Below, in pieces: positions 9,733-17,325 of a stretch of DNA of 64,000 nucleotides (the stretch's first letter is position 1; every line of letters starts with the position of its first letter). The notes below the pieces were generated by a model. That model ran no database searches, was not told the DNA's origin, and was given only the letters and a program-made list of their open reading frames with translations. Origin of the DNA: Prevotella sp. UBA2711 (GTDB lineage Bacteria; Bacteroidota; Bacteroidia; Bacteroidales; Bacteroidaceae). The stretch covers positions 1-64,000 of the forward strand of contig DEKX01000028.1 in the NCBI GenBank assembly GCA_002354095.1, in the 5' to 3' direction. The position numbers were made by a program, and so were the translations under genes.

Positions 9733-10397
9733 TTCCCTGCAAGGACGATAACAAACTCACCTCGTGGCTCATGTTCCGTAAAGTGAGCTATCACTTCCTG
9801 CAGCGTACCACGGACACTCTCCTCATGCACCTTGCTGATTTCGCGACAGACACTTACCTGACGATCGGGACCCATCACCTCAGCAAACTGCTGGAGCGTC
9901 TTCAGTACACGATAAGGCGATTCGTAGAATATCATCGTACGTTCCTCGTCAGCCAAACTCTGAATCTTGGTCTGACGACCTTTCTTCTGAGGCAGGAAAC
10001 CTTCAAAACAAAAGCGGTCACAAGGCAGTCCACTACTTACCAAAGCAGGAACAAAGGCTGTAGCTCCTGGCAATGTCTGTACCTCAATACCTGCACGCAC
10101 CGCCTCACGAACCAGATAGAACCCTGGGTCGCTGATGCCAGGGGTGCCTGCGTCGCTAATAAGGGCAATGGTTTGCCCTGCCTGCAGACGTTCCACAATG
10201 CCCGAACTGGTTCCATGCTCGTTGAATTTATGGTGAGACAACAAATGCTGCTGAATCTGGAAATGCTTCAGCAGAATGCCCGATGTGCGCGTATCCTCAG
10301 CCAAAACCAAATCGGCCTCCTTTAGTATCCGGATAGCGCGAAGAGTCATATCCTCCATGTTTCCCACAGGTGTGGGTACAATATATAATATGCCCAT
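9726..10397 (-). CDS. rsmI: 16S rRNA (cytidine(1402)-2'-O)-methyltransferase
   Basis: RsmI 2'-O-methylates C1402 of 16S rRNA in the ribosomal P site using SAM. The tetrapyrrole-methylase fold is recognisable: LYIVPTPVGNMEDMTLRAI at the N-terminus, LVLAEDTRTSG, the SAM-binding segment ALISDAGTPGISDPG, and PGATAFVPALVSSGLP. At 223 aa it is the short form usual in Bacteroidota, lacking the C-terminal extension of E. coli RsmI. A -7 box (TATTTTTG on the minus strand, 10406-10413) lies just upstream of the start. Its stop codon falls in the octamer array leading to the next gene. Confidence 0.95.
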   Translation of the reverse strand: MGILYIVPTPVGNMEDMTLRAIRILKEADLVLAEDTRTSGILLKHFQIQQHLLSHHKFNEHGTSSGIVERLQAGQTIALISDAGTPGISDPGFYLVREAVRAGIEVQTLPGATAFVPALVSSGLPCDRFCFEGFLPQKKGRQTKIQSLADEERTMIFYESPYRVLKTLQQFAEVMGPDRQVSVCREISKVHEESVRGTLQEVIAHFTEHEPRGEFVIVLAGKD

Positions 10398-10405
10398 GTT
10401 GGCTG

Positions 10406-10413
10406 CAAAAATA
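10406..10413 (-). promoter_or_regulatory. -7 box for rsmI
   Basis: TATTTTTG on the minus strand matches the Bacteroidota -7 consensus TAnnTTTG and lies 8 bp upstream of the rsmI ATG (10397). Confidence 0.6.
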
Positions 10414-10457
10414 CAAAAAAAATAGTAATAAATGGCGAAGTATTAAGATTATTTTTA

Positions 10458-10465
10458 TATCTTTG
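10458..10465 (+). promoter_or_regulatory. -7 box for the DUF4836 gene
   Basis: TATCTTTG matches TAnnTTTG and lies about 41 bp before the first ATG of the DUF4836 lipoprotein gene. It is back to back with the rsmI promoter. Confidence 0.7.
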
Positions 10466-10506
10466 TGCCATGATTTGAATTTATATCAATCTTTAACCCT
10501 TTAAAC

Positions 10507-11916
10507 ATGATAATTATGAAACAGAGGAAACTTAACCTGATGTACCTGCTGCTGATGGCAGTATTCGTACTGAGTTCGTGCTCAAAGAAATCGGCTGTAG
10601 CCAAATTCATCCCCGACGACCAGTTAGTGGCAAGCATTGACGTGCAACAACTCTTCGAGAAGAGCAAGATGGGCAATAGCGAGGCTTCGAAAGCCATGTG
10701 GCTGTCGGCGGCTCAGGATGGAGTAAGCAAACAGGAAACCAAAGACCTTATTAAGAAGATTGCCGAGGATCCGGCTAAAGCTGGTATAGACCTCCGTGAA
10801 CCTATTTATCTGTATGGTTCTAACGATGCACAGTCGATTGTTGGAACAATTCTCGACAAGGGCGACTTCACCGAACTGCTCAATGGCTTGGCTAAGGAAT
10901 ACGGTTTCGAAGCCGTGAAGGAAAAGGACGGAGTTCAATATCTGACCAGCGGTGACTACAATATAGTTTTCGATGATGCTATTTTCGTCGGTTCCAGCAA
11001 GAAAGTGGACGACATTATCGCCCAGTTCAAGAACGAAGACACGAAGGAAACGATGGCAGAGAATGCCGATTTTGAGAAATTGGTGGCAACCCAGGGTGTC
11101 ATCAAAATGCTCGTTCCAGGCGATATGGTCAGTGCGGTTTTCAATGAGCAAGCAAAGGCGCTGCCCGAAGGTCTGAACGTAAAGGACATCAGTGCTATTG
11201 TCAGTATTAAAACAGACAAGGGCGTTGCTACTTTCACGGCCGAGGCTCTTCCTAAGTCTGAAGCATGGAAAAAGAAGATTGAGGAATCTACAGACTATTT
11301 CGGCAATATTAGCGGTGACTATATAAAATACGTTCAGAAGGGTGCTTTTGTGCTCTATGCCAACCTGAAAGGTGCTAAGATTTACGAGGAACTGGAGAAG
11401 GCTGATATCCTCAAACAAATTAATGCAGACAATCAGAAAGAGATTGTCAAGGCTGTGCTGAATGCTATTGATGGCGACTTCGTATTAGGTGCCAAAGGTG
11501 TTGAAAACAGCTATCCTGAGATTACTTCTTACATCAAGACCAAGGATGCCAGTCTCAGTGACATGGCCAAAGAGGCAGGTTTTTCAAGCGGAGACGGCGT
11601 TAGCATTGGTTTCAAGGATGGTGCTACCTTCTGTATTGTCGGCAAAACAGCCCCGTTCACAGAGGCTAAGGACGGCTACGACACTGCTCTAGTGAAGGGG
11701 CGTCGCATCTATCTGGCTTGCGACATTCAGCAACTTTCCTCGCTCGTCGGTAGTGTTAATTCTGAATATCAGAATATGGCTAAGCAGGCTGCCAATTTTG
11801 TAACGAATGCCGAGATTTACGACACCAGTGATACTGCCTGCGAACTGAAACTCACCATGAGCGATAAGGAGAAGGACCCTATCGAGGTACTGATACAGGC
11901 TCTGATGAATCAATAA
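10507..11916 (+). CDS. DUF4836-like lipoprotein
   Basis: The 469-aa product has a lipoprotein signal peptide (VFVLSSCSKK) and the pattern I associate with DUF4836: KFIPDDQLVASIDVQQLFEKS near the start, followed by alternating alpha/beta segments and an FKDGATFCIVG stretch. The function of this family is not known. A second in-frame ATG (10516, MKQRK) may be the true start. The FtsX-like permease gene begins 4 bp after the stop, so the two are co-translated and may work together at the envelope. Confidence 0.82.
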   Translation: MIIMKQRKLNLMYLLLMAVFVLSSCSKKSAVAKFIPDDQLVASIDVQQLFEKSKMGNSEASKAMWLSAAQDGVSKQETKDLIKKIAEDPAKAGIDLREPIYLYGSNDAQSIVGTILDKGDFTELLNGLAKEYGFEAVKEKDGVQYLTSGDYNIVFDDAIFVGSSKKVDDIIAQFKNEDTKETMAENADFEKLVATQGVIKMLVPGDMVSAVFNEQAKALPEGLNVKDISAIVSIKTDKGVATFTAEALPKSEAWKKKIEESTDYFGNISGDYIKYVQKGAFVLYANLKGAKIYEELEKADILKQINADNQKEIVKAVLNAIDGDFVLGAKGVENSYPEITSYIKTKDASLSDMAKEAGFSSGDGVSIGFKDGATFCIVGKTAPFTEAKDGYDTALVKGRRIYLACDIQQLSSLVGSVNSEYQNMAKQAANFVTNAEIYDTSDTACELKLTMSDKEKDPIEVLIQALMNQ

Positions 11917-11920
11917 TCGG

Positions 11921-13135
11921 ATGAAGGTAAACGGACTCTTATATCGGCTACTCAGCCGACATCTTCATAGAGGACAGTTGGCGGGCTTCGTGCTCGCCAA
12001 CCTCTTTGGTATGACGATTGTGCTGGCCGCTGTCCAGTTTGCTTCTGATATCATCCCCATGTTTACGGGAAGCGACAGTTTTCTGAAACCTGGGCAGATG
12101 GTCATGGCGAAACATGTAAATACCTTCCGCACCCTGACAGGCAAGGCTCCCACTTTCTCCTCGGAAGAAATAGCTGATGTGCGGCAACAACCCTTTGTGA
12201 GCGAGGTAGGCACTTTTACACCCTCCTTATTCAGTGTTGTTGCCACTCTGGGAAGCAGAAAACTGGGCGTGGAGTTCTCTACGGAGATGTTTTTCGAATC
12301 AGTGCCTGATGCCTTCATAGATGTAGATCTCAGCCGATGGACGTGGAATAAAGACAGCGACGAGGTACCTATCATTCTGCCTCGCAACTATCTGGACCTT
12401 TATAATTTCGGATTTGCCAGCAGTCAGGGATTGCCTGCACTCTCCGAAGGTTTGGTCTCGATGGTAAAGATACACTTCCGTTTGCGAGGAACATCAGGTT
12501 ATCGCGAATTGTCAGGTCGTGTGGTCGCTTTCTCCAAAAAGCTCAACACCATCCTCGTGCCACAGGCATTCATGGACGAGATGAACGCCACCCTTTCACC
12601 TGACCGTAAGGCAGAGCCCTCACGACTCATTCTCACAGTAAGCAACCCTGCTGACGAGCGTATAGCCACCTATTTAAAAGAAAACAACTACGAGACAGAG
12701 GCCAGCGATGCCGAAGCTGCCCGCACAGCCCACTTTCTGCGCATCATCATCAGTATTGTATTGGCAGTAGGTCTCGTCATCAGTGCCTTAGCTTTCTATG
12801 TACTGTTGCTCAGCATTTTCTTGCTCCTTCAGAAGAATACCGAGAAAATGGACACGCTGCTGCTTATTGGTTATTCGCCACAGGCCGTTGCACGTCCCTA
12901 TCACCTGCTGACCATCAGTCTTAACACGCTCGTGTTGATTGCATCTATTGTAATCGTATTACTGATGCGGGGTTACTATTTGCCCCTGTTTGGCGAACTC
13001 TATCCCAGATACAGTGCAGCCAACCTCACCCCTACCCTGCTGACGGGCTTAGCACTTTATCTTTTAGTCATGGTGCTCAATTACGTTGCCATACGTCGAA
13101 AAGTGCTCTCGGTTTGGCATCTTCATGAGCATTAA
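11921..13135 (+). CDS. FtsX/MacB-like ABC transporter permease
   Basis: The topology is that of the FtsX-like family: one transmembrane helix near residues 20-45 (GFVLANLFGMTIVLAAVQF), a large extracytoplasmic domain (about 50-265), then three C-terminal helices (about 268-300, 325-350, 370-395). LLLIGYSPQAVARPYHLL between helices 2 and 3 matches the cytoplasmic coupling loop. No ATPase gene is adjacent, so the partner must be encoded elsewhere. It follows the DUF4836 gene by 4 bp. Members act in lipoprotein release, division or efflux; which one applies here is not clear. Confidence 0.82.
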   Translation: MKVNGLLYRLLSRHLHRGQLAGFVLANLFGMTIVLAAVQFASDIIPMFTGSDSFLKPGQMVMAKHVNTFRTLTGKAPTFSSEEIADVRQQPFVSEVGTFTPSLFSVVATLGSRKLGVEFSTEMFFESVPDAFIDVDLSRWTWNKDSDEVPIILPRNYLDLYNFGFASSQGLPALSEGLVSMVKIHFRLRGTSGYRELSGRVVAFSKKLNTILVPQAFMDEMNATLSPDRKAEPSRLILTVSNPADERIATYLKENNYETEASDAEAARTAHFLRIIISIVLAVGLVISALAFYVLLLSIFLLLQKNTEKMDTLLLIGYSPQAVARPYHLLTISLNTLVLIASIVIVLLMRGYYLPLFGELYPRYSAANLTPTLLTGLALYLLVMVLNYVAIRRKVLSVWHLHEH

Positions 13136-13180
13136 TAGAAAAAACATTCGAATAAATTTGGCAGATTGAAAAAAACGTTG

Positions 13181-13188
13181 TACCTTTG
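13181..13188 (+). promoter_or_regulatory. Promoter of tRNA-Lys
   Basis: A TACCTTTG -7 box with a TTG about 16 bp upstream (in AGATTGA) precedes the tRNA gene by 25 bp. Confidence 0.75.
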
Positions 13189-13213
13189 CACCCGCTTTTA
13201 AGCGAAAAAGGTA

Positions 13214-13286
13214 GATCCGTTAGCTCAGTTGGTAGAGCACAACACTTTTAATGTTGGGGTCTTGGGTTCGAGCCCCAAACGGATCA
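13214..13286 (+). tRNA. tRNA-Lys (anticodon TTT)
   Basis: A 73-nt cloverleaf. The acceptor stem GATCCGT pairs perfectly with ACGGATC, and the D-arm contains AGCTCAGTTGGTAGAGC. The anticodon stem CAACA/TGTTG encloses CTTTTAA with anticodon TTT, and the T-arm is GGGGT CTTGGGTTCGAGCCCCAA-like with GTTCGAG. The CCA end is not encoded. Confidence 0.97.
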
Positions 13287-13295
13287 CAGAAAACG

Positions 13296-13324
13296 AAAAA
13301 AGAGACTTGCGAGTCTCTTTTTTT
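13296..13324. terminator. Terminator after tRNA-Lys, shared with the converging msrC-like gene
   Basis: A 12-bp stem (13296-13307 with 13312-13323, loop TGCG) has A-rich and T-rich flanks on both sides and so can stop transcription in both directions. Confidence 0.88.
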
Positions 13325-13327
13325 CGT

Positions 13328-13771
13328 TTATAGCATCTTAACGATTTTCTCTAACCATTGCCGGTCTGTCGCATCGAAAGTGCCAAGTTCCTTAGAGTCT
13401 ATGTCCAGAACGGCTTTGACTTTGCCTGCTGCATCGAAGACGGGGACGACAATTTCCGAACGGGAGAGACTGCTACAGGCTATGTGACCAGGAAACTGCT
13501 CGACATCAGGCACAACCACCGACTCAGCTCGTTGCCAAGCCGTACCGCAGACGCCACGCCCATAGGCTATATGCATACAAGCCACTGGACCTTGGAAGGG
13601 TCCCAACACCAGTTCCTCACCTTTTACTATATAAAACCCTGTCCAGAAAAAGCCCATTGCCTCATGGATAGCAGCACACACATTAGCCATGATAGCCACT
13701 TCATCCGTCTCGCCAGCAATCAGCGCCTTCACCTGCTCGAAAAGCAATTTGTAATTCTCTTCTTTATTCAT
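13328..13771 (-). CDS. Free methionine-(R)-sulfoxide reductase (GAF-domain fRMsr)
   Basis: This 147-aa GAF-domain protein reduces free L-methionine-(R)-sulfoxide, protecting the methionine pool from oxidation. Family hallmarks are FFWTGFYIV, GPFQGPVACMHIAYGRGVCGTAW and FPGHIACSSLSRSEIVVP, with the three catalytic or resolving cysteines at Cys65, Cys75 and Cys99. The C-terminal ending DIDSKELGTFDATD is also typical. A TACCTTTG -7 box (complement of 13777-13784) ends 5 nt before the ATG, so the mRNA is probably leaderless. It converges on the tRNA-Lys terminator. Confidence 0.92.
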   Translation of the reverse strand: MNKEENYKLLFEQVKALIAGETDEVAIMANVCAAIHEAMGFFWTGFYIVKGEELVLGPFQGPVACMHIAYGRGVCGTAWQRAESVVVPDVEQFPGHIACSSLSRSEIVVPVFDAAGKVKAVLDIDSKELGTFDATDRQWLEKIVKML

Positions 13772-13776
13772 GTGTG

Positions 13777-13784
13777 CAAAGGTA
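13777..13784 (-). promoter_or_regulatory. -7 box adjoining the fRMsr start codon
   Basis: TACCTTTG on the minus strand is separated from ATG 13771 by only five bases, implying a transcript with essentially no 5' leader. Confidence 0.7.
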
Positions 13785-13792
13785 CGAAAAAA

Positions 13793-13820
13793 AGTTCATT
13801 GTTCATAGTGATAAGTTCAT
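13793..13820. repeat. Heptanucleotide array AGTTCAT (degenerate, 4 units)
   Basis: The units AGTTCAT, TGTTCAT, AGTGATA and AGTTCAT follow in 7-bp register in the divergent spacer between the fRMsr gene and metG. They belong to the same heptamer family as 26906-26940 and 33737-33778. Confidence 0.8.
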
Positions 13821-13830
13821 AATTATTTTG

Positions 13831-13838
13831 TAATTTTG
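13831..13838 (+). promoter_or_regulatory. -7 box for metG
   Basis: TAATTTTG matches TAnnTTTG, 27 bp upstream of the metG ATG and directly after the heptamer array. Confidence 0.7.
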
Positions 13839-13865
13839 CAACCAAATTGAAAAAAACAAGGAATA

Positions 13866-15932
13866 ATGGCAGAAAAGAAATTTAAGCGGACTACGGTGAC
13901 CTCGGCTTTGCCCTACGCCAATGGTGGCGTACACATCGGTCATCTGGCAGGTGTATATGTACCTGCCGACATCTACGTACGTTATTTGAGACTGAAGAAG
14001 GAGGATGTGTTGTTTATTGGCGGAAGCGACGAGCACGGTGTGCCCATCACAGTTCGTGCCCGTAAGGAAGGCATCACCCCGCAGGATGTGGTGGACCGCT
14101 ATCATAAGATGATTAAGGATTCGTTCCAGGAATTCGGTATTTCGTTCGATATCTATAGCCGTACTACCAGCGAGACGCATCACAAGTTTGCTGCAGAATG
14201 GTTCCGCAAACTCTATGATGAAGGAAAACTGGTAGAGGAAACCACCGAACAGCTTTACGATGAGGAGGCTAAGCAATTCCTCGCTGACCGCTACGTAACG
14301 GGCGAATGCCCATATTGCCACAATCAGGGAGCCTACGGTGACCAGTGTGAGAAGTGCGGACGCGACCTGTCGCCAACGGAGCTTATCAACCCCAAATCGA
14401 CGATCTCAGGTTCTACTCCTGTGATGAAGAAAACCAAGAACTGGTATCTGCCCCTGAACGAATATCAGGAGTGGCTGAAGCAGTGGATTTTGGAAGAGCA
14501 CAAAGAGTGGCGTCCTAACGTCTATGGTCAGTGTAAATCGTGGCTCGACATGGATTTACAGCCCCGTGCCATGACACGCGATCTGGATTGGGGTATTCCC
14601 GTTCCTGTTGAAGGAGCCGACGGCAAAGTACTCTATGTATGGTTCGACGCACCTATTGGTTACGTATCCAACACGAAGGAGCTCTGCGAGAAGAATCCTG
14701 AGCGCTGGGGCAACTGGGAGAAATGGTGGCAGGACGAGGACACCCGTCTGGTACACTTCATCGGTAAGGACAACATCGTGTTCCACTGCATCATCTTCCC
14801 TGTGATGATGAAGGCGCACGGCAAGTATATCATGCCCGACAACGTGCCTGCCAACGAGTTCCTGAACTTGGAGAACGACAAGATTTCGACTTCGCGCAAC
14901 TGGGCTGTATGGCTGCACGAATACTTAGTTGACATGCCTGGCAAACAAGACGTACTTCGCTACGTGCTGACTGCCAATGCACCTGAGACCAAGGACAATA
15001 ATTTCACTTGGAAAGACTTCCAAGACCGCAATAACAACGAGCTGGTAGCCGTATATGGCAACTTCGTAAACCGTGCCCTCCAGCTCACCAAGAAATACTG
15101 GAACGGCATTGTGCCTGCCTGTGGAGAACTGCAGGATGTTGACCGCCAGGCACTGGAGGAGTTTAAGGACGTGAAACAGAAGGTAGAGGCCCTGCTCGAC
15201 CAGTTTAAGTTCCGCGACGCCCAGTTTGAGGCTATGAACCTCGCTCGTATCGGCAACCGCTACATCACCGAGTGCGAGCCTTGGAAGGTTTGGAAACAGG
15301 ACCCCAAGCGCTGCGAGACCATTCTTTATATCTGTCTGCAGTTGGTTGCCAACCTCGCCATTGCCTTCGAACCTTTCCTGCCATTCAGCAGCAAGAAGTT
15401 GCGCGAAATGCTGAACATGGAAAGTTTCGAGTGGGACCAGTTAGGCAACACCGACCTTTTGAAAGCCGGTCACCAGTTAGGTGAACCCGCCCTGCTCTTC
15501 GAGAAGATTGAGGACGATGTCATTCAGAAGCAGCTCGACAAATTGGAAGCCACGAAGAAGGCTAACGAGGCTGCTCAATACAAAGCAGCACCTATCAAGG
15601 ATACCGTTTCATTTGAAGAATTCGAGAGACTCGACATCCGCGTAGGACTGGTAAAGAACTGCCAGCGCGTACCCAAGTCGAAGAAACTCCTGCAGTTTAC
15701 CATTGATGACGGTTCTGGTCAGGATCGTACCATCTGTTCCGGTATAGCCGCTTTCTATGAGAACCCAGAAGAACTGATCGGCAAGCGCATCCTCTTCGTT
15801 GCCAACTTTGCCCCTCGCAAGATGATGGGCATCGAGAGTCAGGGTATGATTCTCTCTGCCGTCGATTTCGACGAAAGCCTCAGTGTGGTGACTACCACTA
15901 AGGATGTGAAACCAGGAAGTCAAGTAGGATAA
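13866..15932 (+). CDS. metG: Methionyl-tRNA synthetase
   Basis: It charges tRNA-Met with methionine. The class I signature HIGH is at residues 23-26 and the KMSKS-loop equivalent is KISTS at 339-343. A zinc-binding insertion (ECPYCHNQ and CEKCGRD) lies around 143-163. The C-terminal EMAPII/Trbp111-like tRNA-binding domain (about 580-688) is present: FERLDIRVG, then APRKMMGIESQGMILSA. The length (688 aa) matches the dimeric two-domain form. The uracil permease gene follows after 24 bp. Confidence 0.98.
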   Translation: MAEKKFKRTTVTSALPYANGGVHIGHLAGVYVPADIYVRYLRLKKEDVLFIGGSDEHGVPITVRARKEGITPQDVVDRYHKMIKDSFQEFGISFDIYSRTTSETHHKFAAEWFRKLYDEGKLVEETTEQLYDEEAKQFLADRYVTGECPYCHNQGAYGDQCEKCGRDLSPTELINPKSTISGSTPVMKKTKNWYLPLNEYQEWLKQWILEEHKEWRPNVYGQCKSWLDMDLQPRAMTRDLDWGIPVPVEGADGKVLYVWFDAPIGYVSNTKELCEKNPERWGNWEKWWQDEDTRLVHFIGKDNIVFHCIIFPVMMKAHGKYIMPDNVPANEFLNLENDKISTSRNWAVWLHEYLVDMPGKQDVLRYVLTANAPETKDNNFTWKDFQDRNNNELVAVYGNFVNRALQLTKKYWNGIVPACGELQDVDRQALEEFKDVKQKVEALLDQFKFRDAQFEAMNLARIGNRYITECEPWKVWKQDPKRCETILYICLQLVANLAIAFEPFLPFSSKKLREMLNMESFEWDQLGNTDLLKAGHQLGEPALLFEKIEDDVIQKQLDKLEATKKANEAAQYKAAPIKDTVSFEEFERLDIRVGLVKNCQRVPKSKKLLQFTIDDGSGQDRTICSGIAAFYENPEELIGKRILFVANFAPRKMMGIESQGMILSAVDFDESLSVVTTTKDVKPGSQVG

Positions 15933-15956
15933 AGAATAAGCAAAAGAATAAACTGC

Positions 15957-17306
15957 ATGAAAACAAATACGCCCAAAGAAGGCATCACAGATGCCAGACA
16001 ATTAGGCATACCTAAGTACACGATCTTAGGCATACAACACCTTTTCGCCATGTTTGGCGCCACCATCCTGGTACCTGTGCTCACAGGTCTCTCAGTGTCA
16101 ACCACCCTGCTGTTTGCCGGTATCGGAACCTTGGTTTTCCACTGCATCACCAAGTTGAAGGTACCCGCATTCTTAGGTTCCTCGTTCGCATTCATCGGAG
16201 GCTATCTCTCGGTCAAGACACTGGGTGTCGAGCAAGGTATGACAGAGACTTTGGCATTGGGTTATGCGTGCATAGGTGTTTTCTTTGCCGGTATGTGCTA
16301 TTTTATCATGGCAGGTTTGATCAAGACTTTCGGTATTGATAAGATTATACGCTACTTCCCGCCAGTTGTGACAGGTCCTATGATTATTGCCATCGGACTC
16401 GTTCTGTCGGGTAGTGCCATACACAACTGTACCACCAACTGGACACTGGCACTTGTTGCCATCCTGACTGTCATCATTACCAGTGTTTGGGGCCAGGGCA
16501 TCATTAAAATTATCCCCATACTCCTTGGCGTACTGGTCAGCTATTTTCTGGCTGCGGTAACTGGTGAAGTAAACTTCTCGGCATTACACGAAGCTGCATG
16601 GTTTGGCTTGCCCGTCAACAGAGAACAGACGGTACTCGCCGTCTTCGACCACATGGATACGACTTTTCTTGTATCCACCATCATTGCCATCATGCCCATA
16701 GCCATTGCTACCATTATGGAGCACATTGGTGACATGTGTGCCATCTCCTCTACCGTAGGCAAGGACTTCCTGAAGGACCCTGGTCTGCACCGTACCCTGA
16801 TGGGCGACGGTATGGCTACCGCACTGGCCTCTCTCTTCGGAGCCCCAGCTAACACGACGTACGGAGAGAATACAGGTGTACTGAACCTCACCAAGGTCTT
16901 TGACCCTGCCGTCATCCGACTGGCAGCCATCTTGGCCATACTCCTGTCCTTCTGTCCTAAGTTCGCCTGTCTGATAGGTCTGATGCCTGCTGCCACCATT
17001 GGCGGTGTCAGTCTCATTCTCTATGGCATGATATCAGCTGTCGGTGTACGTAATCTGGTTGAGGAAGGTGTAGATTTCAGCTCGTCACGTAATGTGTTTG
17101 TGGCAGCCTTGATCCTGGTAATTGCCATTGGCGTGAAATATGGCGCTGAGGATAATGTAAGCATCGGTTCTATCCACTTCTCAGGACTGGCACTCTCTGC
17201 CCTCGTGGGTATCATTCTCAATGCCTTTCTCCCTAATAAGCTCGGCATGAAGGTAAAGAGTGTCCATGGCAAGGAAAAGCCCCAAGACGACAGTCAGGTA
17301 GGATAA
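15957..17306 (+). CDS. Uracil/xanthine permease (NCS2 family)
   Basis: A polytopic inner-membrane nucleobase:proton symporter of 449 aa with about 12-14 hydrophobic segments. It shows the NCS2 hallmarks: GIQHLFAMFGATILVP in the first helix, FPPVVTGPMIIAIGLVL, the substrate-site segment ATIMEHIGD, and APANTTYGENTG. The closest well-known relative by motif is UraA, so uracil uptake is the best guess, but xanthine cannot be ruled out from sequence. It lies between metG and the glycan region, in the same direction. Confidence 0.92.
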   Translation: MKTNTPKEGITDARQLGIPKYTILGIQHLFAMFGATILVPVLTGLSVSTTLLFAGIGTLVFHCITKLKVPAFLGSSFAFIGGYLSVKTLGVEQGMTETLALGYACIGVFFAGMCYFIMAGLIKTFGIDKIIRYFPPVVTGPMIIAIGLVLSGSAIHNCTTNWTLALVAILTVIITSVWGQGIIKIIPILLGVLVSYFLAAVTGEVNFSALHEAAWFGLPVNREQTVLAVFDHMDTTFLVSTIIAIMPIAIATIMEHIGDMCAISSTVGKDFLKDPGLHRTLMGDGMATALASLFGAPANTTYGENTGVLNLTKVFDPAVIRLAAILAILLSFCPKFACLIGLMPAATIGGVSLILYGMISAVGVRNLVEEGVDFSSSRNVFVAALILVIAIGVKYGAEDNVSIGSIHFSGLALSALVGIILNAFLPNKLGMKVKSVHGKEKPQDDSQVG

Positions 17307-17325
17307 TCTTCTAAAGCAGTAAGAC

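Noticed and set aside
10624..11418. 264-aa minus-strand frame inside the DUF4836 gene
   Set aside because: Shadow frame with no start context; the plus frame has a lipoprotein signal and promoter.
15915..17306. Both MetG and the uracil permease end in SQVG
   Set aside because: Four residues at the ends of adjacent unrelated proteins; flanking DNA differs, so it is most likely chance.
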